Origin: Acidimicrobiia bacterium
GTDB taxonomy: Bacteria > Actinomycetota > Acidimicrobiia > IMCC26256 > BP-133
DNA: 8,761 nt
Assembly: GCA_025923175.1 (NCBI GenBank)
Contig: JAICGL010000139.1
Coordinates: 1 to 8,761, forward strand
Direction: 5' to 3'
Of this stretch, positions 5,868 through 8,761 are shown piece by piece; position 1 is the stretch's first letter; every line of letters begins with the position of its first letter. The position numbers and the translations under genes were made by a program. The notes beneath the pieces are model-generated. The model did no database searches, had not been told where the DNA came from, and worked only from the letters and a program-made list of their open reading frames with translations.

Positions 5868-6425
5868 TCATTCTTTGGCGGTGGCGGTCTCGAGCCATTC
5901 TTGGTACTCGTCGAAGACAGCCAGCAGGCGTTTCCGGTCGACCGGCTGCTCGAGTGCCTGGGTGCCGATGAGAGTCGCCAATCCGATACGGGCGAGGTGG
6001 CGGGCGCGGGTGGGGGGGATGCCCAGTGCCCGGAAGGATTCGACGAGGTTGGCCTCGCGCGCGGCGTCGACGCGGCGGACGACGACGGCGGCGGGCTCGT
6101 AGCTGCGGCCCCAGGCCCGGATCGCGCTCTCGGCTTCGTGGTGGGCGGCCACGCCGAGTTCTTTCAGCACGCTGAGGCGCCGATGCGAGTCGGTCACCGC
6201 TCGCGCCTGCTCGATGGCGGCGTGGGTGCCCGCCTCCCAGGAGGAGAGGAGGGCCTCGTGGAAGGCAGCGACGTCATCGAAGCGGTGGTAGAAGGAGCCT
6301 TTGGTGACGCCGAGTCGGTCGCACAGGGCAGCGATGGTGACGGCGCTCACCCCATTTTCGGCCAGCAGGTCGAGGCCGGCTTCGAGGAAGTGGTCGCGGG
6401 TGCGGATGGACACGCCGAAAAACAT
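5868..6425 (-). CDS. TetR/AcrR-family transcriptional regulator
   Basis: A 185-residue one-domain repressor of typical TetR size. The N-terminus carries the family helix-turn-helix: TRDHFLEAGLDLLAENG (8-24) is helix 1 and its turn, followed by VTIAALCDRLGVTKGSFYHRF (29-49), with FYHRF the usual end of the recognition helix region. The C-terminal part is helical and variable, as expected for a ligand-binding and dimer domain. A longer start at 6479 exists but would push the gene into the divergent P450 and add 18 hydrophobic residues alien to the family. The ATG at 6425 gives the normal short lead into helix 1 and is preferred; GTG at 6413 is another option. This ATG forms one end of a perfect inverted repeat (6423-6438) that also covers the P450 start, so the regulator probably controls both itself and the P450. 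The ligand may be the P450 substrate or a related compound. Confidence 0.9.
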   Translation of the reverse strand: MFFGVSIRTRDHFLEAGLDLLAENGVSAVTIAALCDRLGVTKGSFYHRFDDVAAFHEALLSSWEAGTHAAIEQARAVTDSHRRLSVLKELGVAAHHEAESAIRAWGRSYEPAAVVVRRVDAAREANLVESFRALGIPPTRARHLARIGLATLIGTQALEQPVDRKRLLAVFDEYQEWLETATAKE

Positions 6426-6435
6426 ACCATAAGGT
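6407..6435 (+). promoter_or_regulatory. Candidate promoter of the second P450 gene
   Basis: TGGACA (6407-6412, close to TTGACA) and TAAGGT (6430-6435, fits TANNNT) are spaced by 17 bases. A start six bases after the -10 box would fall on the ATG at 6442, the second possible start of the P450, making a leaderless mRNA. A second hexamer, TACCAT (6425-6430), would in the same way serve the ATG at 6436. Both -10 candidates lie within the inverted repeat 6423-6438. Confidence 0.45.
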
Positions 6436-6438
6436 ATG
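6423..6438. promoter_or_regulatory. Palindromic TetR operator candidate spanning both divergent start codons
   Basis: CATACC-ATAA-GGTATG is a perfect 6-bp inverted repeat with a 4-bp centre, the size and shape of many TetR-family operators. The outer triplets are the ATG of tetR (minus strand, 6425-6423) and the first ATG of the P450 (plus strand, 6436-6438). It also contains TANNNT -10-like hexamers on both strands (plus TACCAT and TAAGGT; minus TACCTT and TATGGT). A repressor bound here would block both promoters and both start codons. Assignment to the adjacent regulator is by position. Confidence 0.65.
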
Positions 6439-7686
6439 GAAATGACCGTCGACGAGATGACCATCGCGCAGGCCAGCACCGTCTTCGCCGACTACGACGC
6501 CTACACCGACGAGTCGTATTTCCACCGGGCGTGCACCCTGTTGCGGCGGGAGGCGCCGATCCCGCTCGTAGAGGTGGAAGGGTTTCCGCCGTTCTACGCC
6601 CTGACCCGTCACGGCGATGTGATGGAGGCGGAGCGCAACCCCGAGGTGTTCCGGAACACGGCCCAGCCGGTGCTCGCCGAAGTCGAGCGGCAGAAGCTGA
6701 TGAGCCAGGCCGGCGATCTCGCCACGCTCGTCCATCTCGACGACCCGGAACACCGCAAGTATCGGGCGGTGACCGCCGACTGGTTCCAGCCTTCGAGCCT
6801 GGCCCGCCTGGACGGTCGGATCGCGGAGCTGGCCCGCCGGGCCGTCGACCGGATGGCCGAGCTCGGTGGGGAGTGCGACTTCGCGGTCGACATCGCCACG
6901 CCGATGCCGCTCGAGGTGATCCTGTCGATCCTCGGGTTGCCCGAGGCCGACTATCCGAGGATGCTCGATCTCACCCGGGAACTGTTCCAGGGCGCAGACC
7001 CCGAGTTCCAGCGAGGCAAGTCCTTCGAAGAGTTCATGACGGTGATGTACGACTTCTTCGGCTACTTCGGTGCGCTTGTCGACGAGCGCCGGGCCCGTCC
7101 GACCGAGGACCTCGCCTCCGTCCTGGCCAACGCCGTGGTCGACGGGGAGCCGATCCTGCCCTTCCAGCAGATCTCCTACTACGTGATCATCGCCACCGCC
7201 GGTCACGACACGACCTCGTTCACGATGACGGGCGGGCTGCAGGCGCTGCTCGAGAACCCCGACCAGCTCGAGCGGCTCCGGCATGACCCGTCGCTGATCG
7301 CGACCGCCGCCGACGAGATGATCCGCTGGGTGAGCCCGGTGCGCCACTTCCTCCGTCACGTCGTGTCGCCGGCGGAGATCTCCGGGCAGCGTTTCGAGGT
7401 CGGCGACAAGTTGCTGCTGTCGTACTGGTCGGCCAACCGGGACGAGGACGTCTTCGGAGATCCCTTCCGTTTCGACGTCGGCCGCAAGCCCAACCGGCAT
7501 CTGGCGTTCGGCTTCGGGGCTCACTACTGCCTGGGCGCGCTGTTGGCCAAGATGGAGATCCGGGCCCTGTTCGCCGAGCTGATCCCCCGGCTGCGGTCGA
7601 TCGAGCCCGCCGGCCCGGCCGAACTCTCCCGCTCGATCTTCGTCGGCGGCCACAAGCACCTGCCGATCCGCTACGAGATCGCCTGA
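6436..7686 (+). CDS. Cytochrome P450 (bacterial class I type), second of two, under TetR control
   Basis: A 416-residue soluble heme-thiolate monooxygenase. Landmarks: C-helix region HLDDPEHRKYR (100-110); canonical I-helix motif AGHDTT (255-260); ExxR at Glu294-Met-Ile-Arg297; heme loop FGFGAHYCLG (358-367) with axial Cys365. The end, FVGGHKHLPIRYEIA, recalls P450s of actinobacteria and proteobacteria that oxidise terpenes or sterol-like lipids; this is a family impression, not an assignment. Starts at 6436, 6442 and 6457 are all possible. The first two are favoured because leaderless-type -10 boxes precede them at the right distance, and there is no Shine-Dalgarno site. It diverges from tetR with ten bases between the start codons and shares a palindromic operator, so its substrate or product is a good candidate inducer. 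It is not closely similar to the other P450 in this window. No ferredoxin gene accompanies it. Confidence 0.95.
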   Translation: MEMTVDEMTIAQASTVFADYDAYTDESYFHRACTLLRREAPIPLVEVEGFPPFYALTRHGDVMEAERNPEVFRNTAQPVLAEVERQKLMSQAGDLATLVHLDDPEHRKYRAVTADWFQPSSLARLDGRIAELARRAVDRMAELGGECDFAVDIATPMPLEVILSILGLPEADYPRMLDLTRELFQGADPEFQRGKSFEEFMTVMYDFFGYFGALVDERRARPTEDLASVLANAVVDGEPILPFQQISYYVIIATAGHDTTSFTMTGGLQALLENPDQLERLRHDPSLIATAADEMIRWVSPVRHFLRHVVSPAEISGQRFEVGDKLLLSYWSANRDEDVFGDPFRFDVGRKPNRHLAFGFGAHYCLGALLAKMEIRALFAELIPRLRSIEPAGPAELSRSIFVGGHKHLPIRYEIA

Positions 7687-7693
7687 ACGATCC

Positions 7694-7786
7694 GGCCAGG
7701 CGATCGGGCAGCGGGTCGACTACCTCCTCGGCCAGGTCTACCTGGATCCCGACCCCAAGGAACTGAAGGACTACACGGGTCCGTAG
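7694..7786 (+). pseudogene. 5'-truncated coding remnant downstream of the P450
   Basis: A frame shifted by +1 from the P450 reads GQAIGQRVDYLLGQVYLDPD and ten further residues to TAG at 7784-7786. About 27 of 30 codons end in G or C and the sequence looks like the C-terminal tail of a normal protein. No ATG, GTG or TTG is available in this frame between the P450 stop and the remnant, and upstream the frame just runs through the P450 in the wrong phase. It is therefore most likely the 3' scrap of a gene whose body was deleted, leaving the P450 end joined to it. The parent family is not recognised. Confidence 0.4.
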
Positions 7787-7807
7787 GCGGACTTCTACCA
7801 GTTCCTT
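7757..7807. repeat. Long-loop inverted repeat, possible terminator of the P450 transcript
   Basis: AAGGAACTG (7757-7765) and CAGTTCCTT (7799-7807) are perfect 9-bp inverted arms around 33 bases, within which CTAC/GTAG (7771-7774, 7783-7786) can pair as well. It lies 70-120 bases after the P450 stop and just before the next gene's promoter candidate, a reasonable terminator position. The loop is long, and one such pair in a window of this length could occur by chance. Confidence 0.3.
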
Positions 7808-7813
7808 CCATCA

Positions 7814-7842
7814 TTGACTTTTGCGCGGTCGTGAAGGATCGT
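7814..7842 (+). promoter_or_regulatory. Candidate promoter for the small exported protein
   Basis: TTGACT (7814-7819) with a 17-base spacer to GATCGT (7837-7842) gives a good -35 and a weak -10. Transcription would start near 7849, with a leader of about 30 bases to the GTG at 7879. This argues against the longer reading from the GTG at 7831. Confidence 0.35.
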
Positions 7843-7865
7843 GCCGTCAGCGGAAATCCCATGAG

Positions 7866-7873
7866 AGAGGGAG
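7866..7873 (+). promoter_or_regulatory. Ribosome binding site deciding the GTG start at 7879
   Basis: AGAGGGAG, purine-rich and close to the anti-Shine-Dalgarno complement, lies five bases before GTG at 7879. The alternative ATG at 7861 and GTG at 7831 lack a comparable site. Confidence 0.6.
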
Positions 7874-7878
7874 CCCCC

Positions 7879-8283
7879 GTGGCCGGATCGCGTTTGCGCG
7901 TCGTTGTCGCGCTCGTGGTTTTCGAAGTGGTCGCTTGCGCAGTTGTGGGTGCTTCAGGGTTGGGCGCCGCCGCGCCCGGAACAGCGCTCGCTATGCGGGG
8001 TGACCAAGGCGCATACCCCCACCTGATCGACCAGAAGCACATCGGCCGACGGTGCACCCACGAAGACATCGTGGTTGCCGGGGGCACGATCGTCGGGATC
8101 GGCGGTCAGGTGGTAGCGGGCGGTGGAGGGACCGGCGTTGGCTGTGACACCTTCGTCGCCTACGAATTCCGGAGCGGACAGCCGAGCGACCGCCAACCCT
8201 TCGTCGAACCCGGTTACACCCTGAGGCCGCGGCCCGGCGTCGCAGAGGCCCTGCCACCGAGTCGATCCGCGATCACTTCGTGA
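7879..8283 (+). CDS. Small exported hypothetical protein with two cysteines (secreted or lipoprotein)
   Basis: A 134-residue protein from the GTG at 7879, chosen because AGAGGGAG precedes it and because it gives a clean signal sequence: Arg5 and Arg7, then a hydrophobic run to about residue 31. Two exits are possible: a signal-peptidase I site after ALA (36-38), or lipidation at Cys20, since VVAC (17-20) fits a loose lipobox. The mature part has a Gly-rich middle (VAGGTIVGIGGQVVAGGGGTG, roughly residues 66-86) flanked by Cys59 and Cys89, which could form a disulfide, and a Pro/Arg-rich tail. No known family is recognised. Its stop codon overlaps the 3' end of the converging substrate-binding protein gene by 11 bases. 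The Gly-rich start and Cys pair argue for a folded exported domain rather than a spurious frame, but the last 35 residues are less convincing. Confidence 0.6.
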   Translation: MAGSRLRVVVALVVFEVVACAVVGASGLGAAAPGTALAMRGDQGAYPHLIDQKHIGRRCTHEDIVVAGGTIVGIGGQVVAGGGGTGVGCDTFVAYEFRSGQPSDRQPFVEPGYTLRPRPGVAEALPPSRSAITS

Positions 8284-8761
8284 AGCCGATGTCTTCGTAG
8301 ATCACGCTGGCGAAGCCGAAGGCGCCGAAGTTGGCCAGCTGTGCCCTGGTGGCCGCCATGTCGGGCCGCTGGTAGAGAGTGAGCGAGTGGACTTCGGCCC
8401 AGATGGCGGCGTCGATCTGGTTTGCGAGGTCGATGGCCTTCTGTTCATCGAATTCGCTCGTCGCTTGATCGAAGAGGGCGTCGATCTGAGGGGTGCCGAT
8501 CCGGGCGAAGTTCTGCTGGAAGTCGAGCGCGCCGTTCTTGCCGGGCTTGGGGGTCACGTAGCTCGGCTTGTTGGAGCTGATCGGGAACGGCTTGCCGATG
8601 AACGAGAACTCGGTGAGCTCGAAGTTCCCGGGGACGATGTACTGCTTGAAGAATTCCTGGGTGGGAACGGACAGGACGTCGACCCGGACGCCGATGCCGT
8701 CGAGCATGGCTCGCACCAGTTCCGCGATCTGGTTTGAGGAAGCCACGCCGTTGGGGACGAC
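8273..8761 (-). CDS. ABC transporter substrate-binding protein, family 5 (C-terminal part)
   Basis: The minus-strand frame is open from the right edge to TGA at 8275-8273 and gives the last 162 residues. It reads directly through a GTG at 8746 that is internal, since VVPNGVASSNQIAELVRAML is the normal continuous family sequence. IGVRVDVLSVPTQEFFKQY is typical of lobe II of the peptide/nickel-type (SBP_bac_5) family, and the tail (AIWAEVHSLTLYQRPDMAA, NFGAFGF, YEDIGFTK) matches actinobacterial family 5 binding proteins as I remember them. These are exported lipoproteins of about 500-600 residues that deliver peptides or other solutes to an ABC importer; the permease and ATPase genes would lie outside the window. 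The ligand cannot be told. It converges with the small exported protein, overlapping by 11 bases. Confidence 0.92.
   Translation of the reverse strand, partial: VVPNGVASSNQIAELVRAMLDGIGVRVDVLSVPTQEFFKQYIVPGNFELTEFSFIGKPFPISSNKPSYVTPKPGKNGALDFQQNFARIGTPQIDALFDQATSEFDEQKAIDLANQIDAAIWAEVHSLTLYQRPDMAATRAQLANFGAFGFASVIYEDIGFTK

Noticed and set aside
5566..5898. 110-codon minus-strand frame spanning the tetR/J-domain gap
   Set aside because: Its third-position composition is poor and its translation is Arg/Pro-rich; the 56-codon frame over the same bases has clear coding bias.
5868..6479. Longer tetR reading starting at 6479
   Set aside because: It would overlap the P450 by 44 bases and add 18 hydrophobic residues before the usual TetR N-terminus. 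The ATG at 6425 fits the family and the palindrome.
5571..7286. A 571-codon open frame on the plus strand
   Set aside because: It runs antisense through the J-domain gene, the small ORF and tetR, then out of phase through the P450. Its translation is low-complexity Arg/Gly/Pro-rich and has no domain; stop-free shadow frames are expected in DNA this GC-rich.
6274..7659. A 461-codon open frame on the minus strand opposite the second P450
   Set aside because: The P450 on the other strand has every family motif at the right spacing. The antisense translation shows none and is a compositional shadow.
7831..7878. N-terminal extension of the small exported protein from GTG 7831 or ATG 7861
   Set aside because: These starts lack a good ribosome binding site, and 7831 lies within the promoter candidate; GTG 7879 has AGAGGGAG at five bases.
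1..8761. Search for tRNA, rRNA, CRISPR repeats, insertion-sequence ends or attachment sites
   Set aside because: No cloverleaf, regularly spaced repeats, transposase or integrase sequence, or terminal repeats were seen by eye.

Overview
The window is GC-rich, gene-dense DNA with strong G/C bias at third codon positions, Shine-Dalgarno and apparently leaderless starts, two class I-type bacterial cytochrome P450s and mycobacterial/acidimicrobial-looking protein families. This fits an actinomycete, perhaps Acidimicrobiia or a relative of mycobacteria; the assignment is inferred from style, not from a marker gene. There is no tRNA, rRNA, CRISPR array, transposase or phage gene. No gap between genes exceeds about 235 bases.

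Layout. At 1-905 on the plus strand lies the 3' end of an unidentified gene followed by a class I SAM-dependent methyltransferase. It converges with a cytochrome P450 on the minus strand (919-2097). A 233-base divergent control region (2098-2330) separates that P450 from an exported diheme cytochrome c peroxidase-family protein (2331-3653). Next comes a two-gene plus-strand unit: a small helical protein with a leaderless-looking GTG start (3706-4122) and an atypical short-chain dehydrogenase resembling DHRS1 (4131-5063). It converges, across a perfect 6-bp-stem hairpin, with a minus-strand unit read as tetR (6425-5868), an untracked 56-aa small ORF (5855-5685) and a membrane-anchored J-domain protein (5663-5073). 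A second P450 (6436-7686) diverges from tetR. Downstream are a 5'-truncated coding remnant, a small exported cysteine-containing protein (7879-8283), and the C-terminal part of a family 5 ABC-transporter substrate-binding protein on the minus strand, running off the right edge.

How it may work together. Two P450s, an SDR, a TetR regulator, a small-molecule methyltransferase and a solute-binding protein suggest an accessory region for oxidising or taking up hydrophobic small molecules or lipids. No ferredoxin or ferredoxin reductase is present, so the P450s must draw electrons from elsewhere. The most striking element is the tetR/P450 boundary: a perfect CATACC-ATAA-GGTATG inverted repeat (6423-6438) whose two ends are the ATG codons of the divergent genes and which also holds -10-like hexamers for both. 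It looks like a very compact TetR switch controlling leaderless transcripts. Other points worth a look are the J-domain protein with an outside-facing two-cysteine tail, the peroxidase with no evident sixth ligand for its second heme, and the small ORF in phase with the tetR stop codon.
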